Of a DNA stretch of 64,000 nucleotides, positions 54,766 through 63,749 are shown in pieces; the first letter of the stretch is position 1, and each line of letters opens with the position of its first letter. The translations under genes were made by a program, and so were the position numbers. The stretch spans positions 186,001-250,000 of the forward strand of contig JACKJS010000002.1 in the NCBI GenBank assembly GCA_020637815.1, read 5' to 3'. The notes beneath the pieces were generated by a model, which was given only the letters and a program-made list of their open reading frames with translations, had not been told where the DNA came from and searched no databases. The stretch is from Hyphomicrobiaceae bacterium. Lineage in GTDB: Bacteria; Pseudomonadota; Alphaproteobacteria; Rhizobiales; Methyloligellaceae.

Positions 54766-56610
54766 TCATTGCGCGAGAGTTGCGCCAGCATTTGCTGCGA
54801 TCTCCTCTTGGAGCAGCTCAAGCCGCAGCCAGTCTTCTTCCACGGCGGCAAGCTCGTCTTGGGCCTTGCCCAACGCCTCGGCCGCAGCCGCAAATGCCTC
54901 GCGATCTTTCGTATAGAGCTGCGGATCGGCAAGGACTTGTTCCAAACGGCGAATCTCTTCCGTCAGTTTGTCTATCCGCTCCGGCGCCGTCTTCAACAGA
55001 TGCTGCTCTTTGGGGCTTAGGCGCTTCCGGGGTGCGGGCGTGGGCTTTGCTGGCGAGGATACTTTTGAGCGACTCGTCGCAGCCGGTTTGTCCCTTTTCG
55101 GCGTGCCTCCGCCAGCCCCACGCTGCGCCACCATGTCCGTGTAGCCGCCGGCATATTCGATCCACTGCCCGTCCCCTTCGGAAGCGATGATCGAGGTGAC
55201 GGTGCGGTCGAGAAAATCGCGGTCGTGGCTGACCAGCAGCACGGTTCCCGGATAGTCGGCCAGCAATTCCTGCAGCACGTCCAATGTCTCGAGATCGAGA
55301 TCGTTGGTGGGCTCGTCGAGAACCAGAACGTTGGAGGGGTGCGCCAGGGCCAGGGCCAGCATCAGCCTGCCGCGTTCGCCGCCCGACAGCACCTTGATGG
55401 GCGTGCGGGCCTGCTCCGGCTCAAACAGAAAATCCTTCATGTAGCTGATGATGTGACGTTCTTCTCCGTTGATGATCACCGTGTCGCCGCTTCCGCCGGT
55501 CAAGGTCGCGGCGACGCTTCTTTCGGGGTCGAGGTGTTCGCGCTTTTGATCGAGGGTGGCCACTTCGAGATTGGTGCCGAACTTCACGCGGCCCGCGTCC
55601 GGCTCCAGCGCACCGGTGAGTATATTGATGAGCGTCGTCTTGCCCGCTCCGTTGGGCCCAACGAGACCGACGCGGTCGCCACGCGCGATCTTGACATTGA
55701 AGTCGCGCACCAGATCCCTGTCGCCATAGCGTTTGCCGATGCCCCGCGCTTCGATGACTTTCCGCCCGGACTCCTCGGCCTCGTGGGCTGACATCTTCAC
55801 GCCGCCCTGCACGCGATTCTTCTTGGCGAGACTGCGCGCGCCACGCAACGACAACAGGCTCTCGAGACGGCGCTGATTGCGCTTTCGCCGGGCGCTGACG
55901 CCGTAGCGCAGCCAATGCTCCTCGCGGACGATCATCCGGTCGAGCTTGTGACGGGCTGTCTCTTCTTCTTCAAGAATATCGTCCCGCCAGGCCTCGAACG
56001 CGCCGAAGCCCTTGTCGAGCCGCCGGGTGATGCCTCGATCGAGCCACACCGTCTCTTGCGAAAGAGTCTCCAGAAAGCGCCGGTCATGGCTGATCAGCAC
56101 CAGGGCCGAACGGGATTCCTTGAGCACGGTCTCCAATCTCTCGATCGCAGCAATGTCGAGATGATTGGTGGGCTCATCCAGGAGCAAAATGTCGGGGTCC
56201 GGCGCCAGGACTTGTGCCAATGCCGCCCGCCTCGTCTCGCCGCCCGACAAATTTGCCGGCGGCTCATCGCCGGTCAGCCCGAGACTTTCCAGCAGGTAGC
56301 GCGCGCGATGGGGGTCGTCGCCAGGGGCAATCCCGGCCTCGACGAAGGCTCGTGTGGACGGATAGGCGGACAGATCCGGCTCTTGTGGCAAATAGCGGAT
56401 GGTGGCGCCGGGCTGGATGAAGCGGCTGCCCCCATCGGGTTCGATCATGCCTGCGGCGAGCTTCAGGAGCGTCGATTTGCCCGAGCCATTGCGGCCCACC
56501 AAGCAAAGGCGCTCGCCTTGCCCGATCGACAACACAGCGTCGGACAGCAACGGGGTGCTGCCGAAGGAGAGCGAGACATCCTTGAGAAGAAGGAGGGGAG
56601 GCGGAGCCAT
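54766..56610 (-). CDS. uup: ABC-F family ATPase Uup
   Basis: The 614-residue cytosolic protein has two ABC ATPase domains and no membrane domain. Domain 1 has Walker A GRNGSGKST, signature LSGGE and Walker B LLLDEPTNHLD; domain 2 has GPNGAGKTT, LSGGE and VLDEPTNDLD. The interdomain linker is charged and helical. After about residue 515 comes a Lys/Pro/Ser linker and a C-terminal coiled coil, the hallmark of Uup. Uup is thought to act on ribosomes or branched DNA. It lies between the tRNA-Ser remnant and the intact tRNA-Ser. Confidence 0.95.
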   Translation of the reverse strand: MAPPPLLLLKDVSLSFGSTPLLSDAVLSIGQGERLCLVGRNGSGKSTLLKLAAGMIEPDGGSRFIQPGATIRYLPQEPDLSAYPSTRAFVEAGIAPGDDPHRARYLLESLGLTGDEPPANLSGGETRRAALAQVLAPDPDILLLDEPTNHLDIAAIERLETVLKESRSALVLISHDRRFLETLSQETVWLDRGITRRLDKGFGAFEAWRDDILEEEETARHKLDRMIVREEHWLRYGVSARRKRNQRRLESLLSLRGARSLAKKNRVQGGVKMSAHEAEESGRKVIEARGIGKRYGDRDLVRDFNVKIARGDRVGLVGPNGAGKTTLINILTGALEPDAGRVKFGTNLEVATLDQKREHLDPERSVAATLTGGSGDTVIINGEERHIISYMKDFLFEPEQARTPIKVLSGGERGRLMLALALAHPSNVLVLDEPTNDLDLETLDVLQELLADYPGTVLLVSHDRDFLDRTVTSIIASEGDGQWIEYAGGYTDMVAQRGAGGGTPKRDKPAATSRSKVSSPAKPTPAPRKRLSPKEQHLLKTAPERIDKLTEEIRRLEQVLADPQLYTKDREAFAAAAEALGKAQDELAAVEEDWLRLELLQEEIAANAGATLAQ

Positions 56611-56708
56611 GGCCCGTGCTAGTCGGTCTTTGCCTCAATGCCTAGACGAAATTGCACCACGCGGCGGCGGAAGGATCAACGCTCGGAGGCTCGTGAATAT
56701 AGGCTTGT

Positions 56709-56798
56709 TGGCGGAGAGGGAGGGATTCGAACCCTCGGAACGCTTACGCGCTCAACGGTTTTCGAGACCGCCCCGTTCGACCACTCCGGCACCTCTCC
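56709..56798 (-). tRNA. tRNA-Ser (anticodon CGA)
   Basis: On the minus strand the 90-nt gene has acceptor stem GGAGAGG paired with CCTCTCC, an encoded CCA, T-arm GAGGGTTCGAATCCCTC, a long variable arm typical of class II tRNAs, and anticodon loop CTCGAAA, giving anticodon CGA for UCG codons. The stem GCGGT pairs with ACCGT with one G-T pair at the base. Its position just upstream of rplU is common in Rhizobiales. Confidence 0.97.
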
Positions 56799-56893
56799 AA
56801 GCGGGCTGATGTAGCTTGCTGGCGCGCTTGCCGCAAGCCCGGAGCGCTGCCGAACTTCGAGGCCAAAATGGCCAATTCCCCGGCCACTGGGAA

Positions 56894-56921
56894 TTGACTT
56901 CTGGGGTCGGCCCACTATATT
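56894..56921 (+). promoter_or_regulatory. sigma-70 type promoter of rplU-rpmA
   Basis: TTGACT (56894-56899) and TATATT (56916-56921) are separated by 16 nt, close to consensus, and lie about 83 nt upstream of ATG 57004. This is the best-looking housekeeping promoter in the window and fits the high expression of ribosomal protein genes. Confidence 0.65.
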
Positions 56922-57003
56922 GCGCCGCTTATCGCTCCTTTAGAGGCGTGCCGGCGGCGGAAATGCGCTGGCAAATCAAGCCCCAAGAGACGGAATTAAA
57001 GAC

Positions 57004-57474
57004 ATGTTCGCGGTCATTCGCACGGGCGGCAAGCAATATCGCGTGGCGCCGAACGACATTATCGAGATCGAGAAGATCGCCGGAAACCCGGGCGACGTCG
57101 TCGAGCTCTCCGAAGTATTGCTGCTGGGCGGCGAGGGTGCCGCGACCACCGGCACGCCGACGGTTTCCGGCGCCATGGTGGCGGCCGAGGTGTTGGAGCA
57201 GAAGCGCGGTGACAAGATCATCGTCTTCAAGAAGAAGCGCCGCCAGGGCTATCGCCGCACCAGAGGCCACCGGCAGGACCTGACGGCCCTGCGCATCACC
57301 GAGATCCTGACCGACGGCAAGAAGCCGTCGAAGGCGGCTGCGGCAAAGCCGAAAGCAGCGAGTGCCGAGTCGGCGCCGGCAAACGAGGCTCCGGCCAAGG
57401 AAGCCGCGGCGACGGCTGGCGAAAAGCCCGCCGAGGCGGCGCCCGCCGAGAAAAACCCGGCGACGAAGAGCTAA
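57004..57474 (+). CDS. rplU: 50S ribosomal protein L21
   Basis: The first 103 residues are a standard L21 (MFAVIRTGGKQYRVAPND, KIIVFKKKRRQGYRRTRGHRQDLTALRI). The remaining 50 residues are an Ala/Lys/Glu/Pro-rich tail, a common extension in alphaproteobacterial L21. It is followed by rpmA after 12 nt and transcribed from the promoter at 56894-56921. L21 binds 23S rRNA in the large subunit. Confidence 0.98.
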   Translation: MFAVIRTGGKQYRVAPNDIIEIEKIAGNPGDVVELSEVLLLGGEGAATTGTPTVSGAMVAAEVLEQKRGDKIIVFKKKRRQGYRRTRGHRQDLTALRITEILTDGKKPSKAAAAKPKAASAESAPANEAPAKEAAATAGEKPAEAAPAEKNPATKS

Positions 57475-57486
57475 AGGAACACCACT

Positions 57487-57750
57487 ATGGCACACAAGAA
57501 GGCAGGCGGCTCCTCGCGTAACGGCCGCGATTCGGCTGGACGGCGCCTCGGCGTCAAGAAATCGGGCGGCCAGAAGGTGATCGCCGGCAACATCATCATT
57601 CGCCAGCGCGGTACCAAGTGGCACAATGGCGATGGCGTCGGTATCGGCAAGGATCACACGCTGTTCGCACTCGTCGACGGTGTTGTCGAGTTCGCCACGA
57701 AGGCCAAGGGCCGGACTTACGTTTCGGTGAAGTCGGAGGCGGCCTCTTAA
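57487..57750 (+). CDS. rpmA: 50S ribosomal protein L27
   Basis: The 87-residue protein has the conserved N-terminus MAHKKAGGSSRNGRDSAGRRLGVKK and the GNIIIRQRGTKWHNGDGVGIGKDHTLFAL core. L27's N-terminal arm reaches the peptidyl transferase centre. The N-terminal pre-sequence cleaved in Firmicutes is absent, as expected. It is cotranscribed with rplU. Confidence 0.98.
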   Translation: MAHKKAGGSSRNGRDSAGRRLGVKKSGGQKVIAGNIIIRQRGTKWHNGDGVGIGKDHTLFALVDGVVEFATKAKGRTYVSVKSEAAS

Positions 57751-57835
57751 GCGCGATCGCTTTCGATCGTTTGCTGGCCGAATTACAGGCGTCCGTCAAC
57801 GTGCGGGCGCTTTCGTGCCACTACGCTGCCCTTCC

Positions 57836-58366
57836 ATGCAGATCAGAACGCAAAGGCTAACCTTACGGCCGCCGAAGCCGTCCGACGCCGCGCGCGTGAG
57901 TAGGCTCGCGGGCGAATTCGATGTCGCCTGCATGACCGGCATGATTCCGTACCCGTACGAGGAGGGCGAGGCGAGGGCCTGGCTGGAACGCGCGGGCGGC
58001 GGGGATGAAGGCGTCGTGTTCGCGATCGAGCGGGGCGGTGCCCTGATCGGTTGCACCGGCTACATGACGTTCGATGCGGACTACGCCGAGCTCGGCTATT
58101 GGCTCGGGAAGCCCTATTGGGGCGCTGGCTATGCCACCGAGGCCGTCCGCGCGCTCGTGGCCCATGCCTTCGATGCGCACCGCTTCGCCTATCTCAGGGC
58201 TGGGCACTTCGCCGACAATCCCGGATCGCAGCGTGTGCTCGGCAAGCTTGGTTTCTCGCGTGAGGGCGAGGAGATGCGTGATTGTTTGGCACGTGGCGAG
58301 GTGCTGCACTGTCTGACATACCGGCTCGACCGCGCTCGCGCGGCCGTCGCGCTCCGGCGGGCGTGA
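57836..58366 (+). CDS. GNAT family N-acetyltransferase (RimJ/RimL-like)
   Basis: The 176-residue protein opens with IRTQRLTLRPPKPSDAA, typical of RimJ/RimL-type acetyltransferases. The acetyl-CoA region is ELGYWLGKPYWGAGYATEAVRALVAHAF, and NPGSQRVLGKLGFSREGE closes the fold. Start ATG 57836 is preferred to GTG 57815. A GNAT gene between rpmA and obgE is a recurring arrangement in Rhizobiales. Acceptor is unknown; a ribosomal protein is possible from context. Confidence 0.9.
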   Translation: MQIRTQRLTLRPPKPSDAARVSRLAGEFDVACMTGMIPYPYEEGEARAWLERAGGGDEGVVFAIERGGALIGCTGYMTFDADYAELGYWLGKPYWGAGYATEAVRALVAHAFDAHRFAYLRAGHFADNPGSQRVLGKLGFSREGEEMRDCLARGEVLHCLTYRLDRARAAVALRRA

Positions 58367-58431
58367 GGTGTCGCGCGACCCGCGTCTCCGCAAAGCGTGC
58401 AACACGGCATCCCTGATGCTAATCCCTTCCC

Positions 58432-59475
58432 ATGCAATTTCTCGATTCCGCAAAGGTCTATGTCCGCTCTGGCGACGGAGGTAACGGGTGCGTCAGCTTC
58501 CGGCGGGAGAAATATGTCGAGTTCGGCGGACCCAACGGGGGCGATGGCGGCCGTGGCGGCGACGTGATCGTCGAGTGCGTGGCCAATCTCAACACGCTTC
58601 TCGACTTTCGCTATCAGCAGCATTTCAAGGCCAAGAAGGGTGGCAACGGCATGGGTCAGAACCGCACCGGGGCCAAGGGCGCGGATGTGGTCCTGAAAGT
58701 GCCGCCGGGAACGCAAATTCTCGATGAGGACGGCGAGACGCTGATCGCCGATCTCACCGAGCCCGGCACCCGCATCGTGCTGCTCGAAGGCGGCAATGGC
58801 GGGTTCGGCAACACGCATTTCAAGACATCGACGAATCAGGCGCCGCGCCGGGCCAATCCCGGCCTGCCCGGTGAGGAGATGTATCTCTGGCTACGCCTGA
58901 AGCTGATCGGCGATGTCGGGATCGTCGGTTTGCCCAACGCGGGCAAGTCCACCTTCCTGGCCACGGTCAGCCGGGCCAAGCCGAAGATCGCCGACTATCC
59001 TTTCACGACGCTGCACCCCAATCTCGGTGTGGTCCGGTTCGGTGGCCTGGACTTCGTCATCGCCGACATTCCCGGTCTGATCGAAGGCGCTCATGAAGGG
59101 GCGGGGATCGGCGACCGTTTCCTCGGTCACGTGGAGCGGACGGCGGTGCTGCTGCATCTCGTCGATGCGACGTCGGAAGATCCTGCCGAAGCCTACGAGA
59201 TCGTTCGGGGCGAGATTGAAGCCTATGGCGCGGGGCTCGAGGACAAGCCGGAGGTCTTGGTGCTGTCCAAGGCCGACGCCGTCGATCCGGACGAGCTCAA
59301 GAAGAAGTTGCGGGCGCTCAAAATGGCTGCGGGCGCGACGCCCCTGATCGTGTCGTCTGCGACTGGCAAAGGCGTGCAGGAAGTCCTGGCCGCTCTTGCG
59401 CGTGAGATCGTGGAGATGCGCGCCGAGAAGGCACACGAACCGCTTCGCCAAAAGACGCGAGGGTGGCGGCCATGA
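58432..59475 (+). CDS. obgE: GTPase Obg/CgtA
   Basis: The 347-residue protein has the glycine-rich Obg fold (AKVYVRSGDGGNGCVSF, GGPNGGDGGRGGDV, GNGMGQNRTGAKG) followed by a G domain with G1 GLPNAGKST, G3 DIPGLIEGAHEGAGIG and G4 LSKAD. It associates with the large ribosomal subunit and couples ribosome maturation to growth and stress. No long C-terminal domain follows. Its stop overlaps the proB start as ATGA. Confidence 0.97.
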   Translation: MQFLDSAKVYVRSGDGGNGCVSFRREKYVEFGGPNGGDGGRGGDVIVECVANLNTLLDFRYQQHFKAKKGGNGMGQNRTGAKGADVVLKVPPGTQILDEDGETLIADLTEPGTRIVLLEGGNGGFGNTHFKTSTNQAPRRANPGLPGEEMYLWLRLKLIGDVGIVGLPNAGKSTFLATVSRAKPKIADYPFTTLHPNLGVVRFGGLDFVIADIPGLIEGAHEGAGIGDRFLGHVERTAVLLHLVDATSEDPAEAYEIVRGEIEAYGAGLEDKPEVLVLSKADAVDPDELKKKLRALKMAAGATPLIVSSATGKGVQEVLAALAREIVEMRAEKAHEPLRQKTRGWRP

Positions 59476-60599
59476 GGCCCGAATGGGCAAAGGCACGCCG
59501 CATCGTCGTCAAGATCGGCTCGGCGCTGCTGGTCGACAACGAGGCTGGCGTGTTGCGCGCCGCATGGCTCGACGCGCTCTGCGACGACATCGCGGAACTG
59601 CGCAAGCGCGGCAAGGAAGTGATCCTCGTGTCGTCCGGTGCCATCGCGCTCGGCCGCAACCTGCTCGGGGTCCCCAAGGGCCCGCTCAAGCTGGAGGACA
59701 GCCAGGCCTCCGCCGCCGTCGGTCAGATTCATTTGGCCCATGCCTATGAGAGCGCGTTTCGCGCGCGTGGGCTCGTGGCCGCACAGGTCCTGGTGACGCT
59801 GGGCGACACGGAAGAGCGGCGGCGATACCTTAACGCGCGCAGCACGATCTCGACCTTGCTGAAGCGCGGCGCGGTTCCGGTGGTGAACGAGAACGACACG
59901 GTGGCGACCAACGAGATCCGCTATGGCGACAACGACCGGCTCGCGGCGCGCGTAGCCTCGATGGTGAGCGCGGACTGTCTCGTGCTTCTGTCGGATGTCG
60001 ATGGTCTCTACACGGCGCCGCCCGGCAGCGGTGCCGATGCAAAACGGCTCGATGTCGTTCCCGAGATCACGGCCGAGATCGAGGCGATGGCCGGCGATGT
60101 GGGGTCGGAATTGTCGCGTGGCGGTATGGTCACCAAGATCGAGGCCGCCAAGATCGCCGTGCAAGCGGGGACCAATATGGTCATCGCCAGCGGCAAGGTG
60201 ACGAACCCGCTGGCCGTCTTTGCCGAAGCGGGCATCTGCACGTGGTTTCTTGCCCATTCCGACCCGGTGACGGCCCGGAAGCGCTGGATTGGCGGTACGC
60301 TCGAACCGCGCGGTGCCGTGTTTGTCGATCGAGGCGCGGCCGCGGCCCTGGGATCTGGAAAGAGTTTGCTGCCCGCCGGGGTCACGCATATCGAAGGCGA
60401 TTTCGAGCGGGGCGATGCCGTGGTCATTCGAAGCGCGGACGGCACGGAGATCGGCCGGGGGCTGATCGCCTACGGCCATGCCGACGCGGCCGCGATCGTC
60501 GGGCGCAAGAGCCGTGAAATCGCGGGCATACTCGGCTATCTTGGCCGTCCGGAGCTGATCCATCGCGACGACATGACTCTAAGAAAAACGGGCTCCTAA
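59472..60599 (+). CDS. proB: glutamate 5-kinase
   Basis: The 375-residue protein has the amino-acid kinase domain (RRIVVKIGSALLV, VILVSSGAIALG, VVNENDTVATNEIRYGDNDRLAARVA) and a C-terminal PUA domain from about residue 280 (GAVFVDRGAAAAL). It makes gamma-glutamyl phosphate, the first step to proline. Start ATG 59472 overlaps the obgE stop by 4 nt, favouring translational coupling; GTG 59463 is less likely. Confidence 0.97.
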   Translation: MRPEWAKARRIVVKIGSALLVDNEAGVLRAAWLDALCDDIAELRKRGKEVILVSSGAIALGRNLLGVPKGPLKLEDSQASAAVGQIHLAHAYESAFRARGLVAAQVLVTLGDTEERRRYLNARSTISTLLKRGAVPVVNENDTVATNEIRYGDNDRLAARVASMVSADCLVLLSDVDGLYTAPPGSGADAKRLDVVPEITAEIEAMAGDVGSELSRGGMVTKIEAAKIAVQAGTNMVIASGKVTNPLAVFAEAGICTWFLAHSDPVTARKRWIGGTLEPRGAVFVDRGAAAALGSGKSLLPAGVTHIEGDFERGDAVVIRSADGTEIGRGLIAYGHADAAAIVGRKSREIAGILGYLGRPELIHRDDMTLRKTGS

Positions 60600-60627
60600 A
60601 GAGCTCACAAAACGAAAGGCCTACGAC

Positions 60628-61914
60628 GTGTCTCTTCCAGCCCAAGATCCCGCCATCAGTCTGGAGCCCATGATGCTCTATATGGGACGTCTTGCCCGAG
60701 CGGCGGCGGCTGAGCTGGCGGTTGCGTCCACCGAGCAGAAGAACGCGGCCCTCGAAGCCATGGCGTCCGCGCTCGAAGCAGGCACGGAGAAGATCCTCGA
60801 AGCCAATGCCAAGGACCTGGAAGCGGCTGAAAAGAACGGCCGCGACGCGGCGTATCTGGACCGGCTTCGTCTCGACGGCGGCCGGGTCGCGGCGATGGCG
60901 AAGGGCTTGCGCGAGGTCGCGGCGCTGCCCGATCCCGTCGGCAAGACCATGGCCTCCTGGACGCGTCCGAACGGACTGGAGATCGCGCGGGTCCGGGTTC
61001 CCCTCGGCGTGATCGGCATGATCTACGAGAGCCGCCCCAACGTCACGGCGGACGCGTCGGGCTTGTGTCTGAAAGCCGGCAACGCGGTGATCCTGCGCTC
61101 CGGCTCCGACAGTTTCCTGACCTCGCTCGTGATCGCCAACCATCTGACCGAGGCGATCAAGTCCGTCGGGCTTCCCGGCGAGGCCATCCAGCTCGTTCCG
61201 TCGGTCGACCGGCAGGCGGTCGGGTTCATTCTCGGCGGGCTTGACGGTGCCATCGACGTGATCGTGCCGCGCGGCGGCAAGAGCCTCGTCGAGCGGGTCC
61301 AGAACGAGGCGCGCGTGCCGGTGTTCGCGCATCTCGAAGGCAACTGTCATGTCTATGTGGACGAGACCGCGCCGCTCGATATGGCGCGCGACGTGGTCGT
61401 CAATGCCAAGATGCGCCGGCCGGGCATCTGCGGCGCGGCCGAGACGCTACTCGTTTCGCGTGCCGCCGTTCCGACTCATCTCACGCCCATTGTGGATGCG
61501 CTGATCGAAGCCGGATGTGAAGTCCGGGGCGATCCCGATACGCAGCATACGGATAGCCGTGTGAAGACCGCGACGGACGAAGATTGGGATACGGAGTATC
61601 TCGCGCCGATCATCGCGGTGAAGGTCGTGGACGATCTGGACGACGCGATCGATCATATCGCCGAGCATAGCTCGCACCATACCGATGCGATCGTCACAAG
61701 TGACGATGCGGCGGCAGCCGAGTTCCTGTCGCGTGTCGACAGCGCGATCGTTTTGCACAACGCCTCGACGCAGTTCGCCGATGGTGGCGAGTTCGGCATG
61801 GGCGCGGAAATCGGCATCGCGACGGGGCGGTTCCATGCGCGCGGGCCTGTCGGCGTCGAGCAACTCACCACGTTCAAATATGTGGTGCGTGGGCAGGGCC
61901 AGACCCGCTCCTGA
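60628..61914 (+). CDS. proA: gamma-glutamyl phosphate reductase
   Basis: The 428-residue NADPH-dependent reductase makes glutamate semialdehyde, the second step of proline synthesis. IYESRPNVTADASGLCLKAGNAVILR and NAKMRRPGICGAAETLL (with the catalytic Cys) are diagnostic, as are GAEIGIATGRFHARGPVG and LTTFKYVVRG at the C-terminus. GTG 60628 gives the expected length; ATG 60670 is possible. NadD starts directly at the next base after the stop. Confidence 0.97.
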   Translation: MSLPAQDPAISLEPMMLYMGRLARAAAAELAVASTEQKNAALEAMASALEAGTEKILEANAKDLEAAEKNGRDAAYLDRLRLDGGRVAAMAKGLREVAALPDPVGKTMASWTRPNGLEIARVRVPLGVIGMIYESRPNVTADASGLCLKAGNAVILRSGSDSFLTSLVIANHLTEAIKSVGLPGEAIQLVPSVDRQAVGFILGGLDGAIDVIVPRGGKSLVERVQNEARVPVFAHLEGNCHVYVDETAPLDMARDVVVNAKMRRPGICGAAETLLVSRAAVPTHLTPIVDALIEAGCEVRGDPDTQHTDSRVKTATDEDWDTEYLAPIIAVKVVDDLDDAIDHIAEHSSHHTDAIVTSDDAAAAEFLSRVDSAIVLHNASTQFADGGEFGMGAEIGIATGRFHARGPVGVEQLTTFKYVVRGQGQTRS

Positions 61915-62553
61915 ATGGTCTCGCGCGCTTTGAGTCAACCACAGCCCCTGGAGCTTCGTGCGCCCGTCGCGGCGCCCGGCATGCGGATCGGTCTCCTCGG
62001 CGGCTCGTTCAATCCGGCGCATGGGGCCCACCGCGCTATCAGTGTCGCCGCCATCAAGCGGCTCGGTCTCGACCGGGTCTGGTGGCTGGTCACGGCCGGC
62101 AATCCATTGAAGGACCGTTCGGGGCTGCCGCCCGTGGCCGATCGCGTGCGCGATGCGCGCCGCATCGCCCATCACCCGCGGATTGTCGTCACGGGCTTCG
62201 ATGGAGGAACGGGATCGCCCTACACGGTGGATTTGCTGATGGCCCTGAAGCAGCGTTTCCCGGGCGTCCATTTCGTGTGGCTGATGGGGGCCGACAATCT
62301 CGCCGGCATTCACAGATGGAAAGATTGGCCCGAGATATTCGACCTGTTCCCGGTCGCCGTGCTGGATCGTCCCGGCCACCGGCTCAAGGCGCGCGCGAGC
62401 AAAGCGGCTCATCGCTTTGCTTGGGGCTATGTCGATGAGAGCGACGCAGGCGGCCTCGCACTTCGCCGTCCCCCGGCCTGGACCATCCTCACGCACCGGC
62501 TTTCCGGGCTTTCGTCGACCGCCCTTCGCGAAATTGTTGCGGAACCGGACTAG
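61915..62553 (+). CDS. nadD: nicotinate-nucleotide adenylyltransferase
   Basis: The 212-residue protein adenylates nicotinate mononucleotide in NAD synthesis. The nucleotidyltransferase motif GGSFNPAHGAH and the second ATP-binding motif LSGLSSTALRE are intact, with WWLVTAGNPLK between. It carries about 22 residues ahead of the conserved MRIGLLGG, so the actual start could be ATG 61981. It abuts proA with no gap. Confidence 0.95.
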   Translation: MVSRALSQPQPLELRAPVAAPGMRIGLLGGSFNPAHGAHRAISVAAIKRLGLDRVWWLVTAGNPLKDRSGLPPVADRVRDARRIAHHPRIVVTGFDGGTGSPYTVDLLMALKQRFPGVHFVWLMGADNLAGIHRWKDWPEIFDLFPVAVLDRPGHRLKARASKAAHRFAWGYVDESDAGGLALRRPPAWTILTHRLSGLSSTALREIVAEPD

Positions 62554-62729
62554 TTTACTAGATCAAGACCAAGAAGAACCGGCCTCTACTATCTATTGAA
62601 ACCAGGTGAGCCGGCATATTAATGTATTGAGGTGGAGTGGCGTTTGTCGAAAGAGCCCCGCGCGCCAGGCAACGGGCATTGTCTCAAGCCACTTCTTACG
62701 AGCAATGGCAGAAGGAAACCCACGCAAAC

Positions 62730-63140
62730 ATGCGCTCACCTAGCGAGGGTACTCACAACGGTACGCCTCCACCCGGACTAGCGTCATTCAGCGCCGAGCC
62801 GGGACGACTGCTGCAGATCGTGACCGACACGCTCGACGGCGCCAAAGCCGAAGATATCGCGGTCATCGATTTGAAGGGAAAGACTTCGATTGGCGACTAT
62901 ATGGTTGTCGCCTCGGGTCGTTCGCAGCGGCATGTCGGCGCCGTCGCCGACCATCTCATTAAAGCGCTAAAAGACGAAGGCTATGGCCGTGCACGTGTCG
63001 AGGGATTGCCTCAGGGCGACTGGGTGCTGATCGATGCGGGCGAGGTCATTGTCCATCTCTTTCGGCCCGAGGTTCGTGAGTTCTACAACCTCGAAAAGAT
63101 GTGGTCCGCCGACCGGCCAATGGAGCGAATGGTGGTCTGA
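62730..63140 (+). CDS. rsfS: ribosomal silencing factor RsfS
   Basis: The protein matches the RsfS/DUF143 family: TLDGAKAEDIAVIDLKGKTSIGDYMVVASGRSQRHV, then EGLPQGDWVLIDAGEVIVHLFRPEVREFYNLEKMW. It binds L14 and blocks subunit joining when nutrients are scarce. I chose ATG 62730 (136 residues, closest to family length), although GTG 62637 with a GAGG upstream would give 167. It is placed between nadD and rlmH as in most Rhizobiales. Confidence 0.95.
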   Translation: MRSPSEGTHNGTPPPGLASFSAEPGRLLQIVTDTLDGAKAEDIAVIDLKGKTSIGDYMVVASGRSQRHVGAVADHLIKALKDEGYGRARVEGLPQGDWVLIDAGEVIVHLFRPEVREFYNLEKMWSADRPMERMVV

Positions 63141-63179
63141 GTCAAGGACCGCCACCGGCGCGCGCGGCGAAGGCCGGCC

Positions 63180-63665
63180 ATGCGTCTGCTGATCGCCGGC
63201 GTCGGTAAGCTCAAGCAGGGACCAGAGCGTGCGCTCTGTACCCATTATTTCGGCCGCGCCGAAGCGCTCGGCCGCAGCCTCGGGTTGTCGCCGCTGGCGG
63301 TCGCCGAACTGCCGGAATCGCGCGCGCCGACCGTATCGGGCCGCCGTTCCGCCGAGGCGGAGGCTCTCTTGACGAAACTTCCATCCGACTTCGCCGTTGT
63401 GTGTCTGGACCCAGGCGGAGAACGGCTGTCGAGCGATGCCTTCGCCGAGACTTTGGCCGCGCGGCGGGACAGCGCTGCGGCTCCGGGGCTGGCCTTCGTT
63501 CTCGGCGGCCCCGACGGTCTCGGCGGGGCGGTGCTGGATCGCGCGGTGCTGTCGCTCTCGCTGGGGCCAATGACGTTGCCGCACGGGCTCGCGCGCATCG
63601 TGCTTGCCGAGCAGCTCTATCGGGCCATGACGATTTTGGCGGGGCATCCCTACCACCGGGGCTGA
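63180..63665 (+). CDS. rlmH: 23S rRNA pseudouridine-1915 N3-methyltransferase
   Basis: The 161-residue protein is a SPOUT methyltransferase: MRLLIAGVGKLKQGPE at the start, VVCLDPGGERLSSDAFAETL, FVLGGPDGLGGAV (the knot) and the C-terminal LAEQLYRAMTILAGHPYHRG. It methylates a pseudouridine in helix 69 of 23S rRNA. It follows rsfS by 39 nt. Confidence 0.97.
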   Translation: MRLLIAGVGKLKQGPERALCTHYFGRAEALGRSLGLSPLAVAELPESRAPTVSGRRSAEAEALLTKLPSDFAVVCLDPGGERLSSDAFAETLAARRDSAAAPGLAFVLGGPDGLGGAVLDRAVLSLSLGPMTLPHGLARIVLAEQLYRAMTILAGHPYHRG

Positions 63666-63749
63666 GGGGCGAAAGGTTAAGGATTCTTAAGGCTTTTGCC
63701 TTGATTCTGCCGCTTCCCTCCGGTGCCATCGACCGAACGGCCAGGACGA

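Noticed and set aside
63680..63715. Hairpin AAGGC-TTTT-GCCTT after rlmH as a terminator
   Set aside because: The stem is only 5 bp and no T-run follows, so it is not a convincing Rho-independent terminator.
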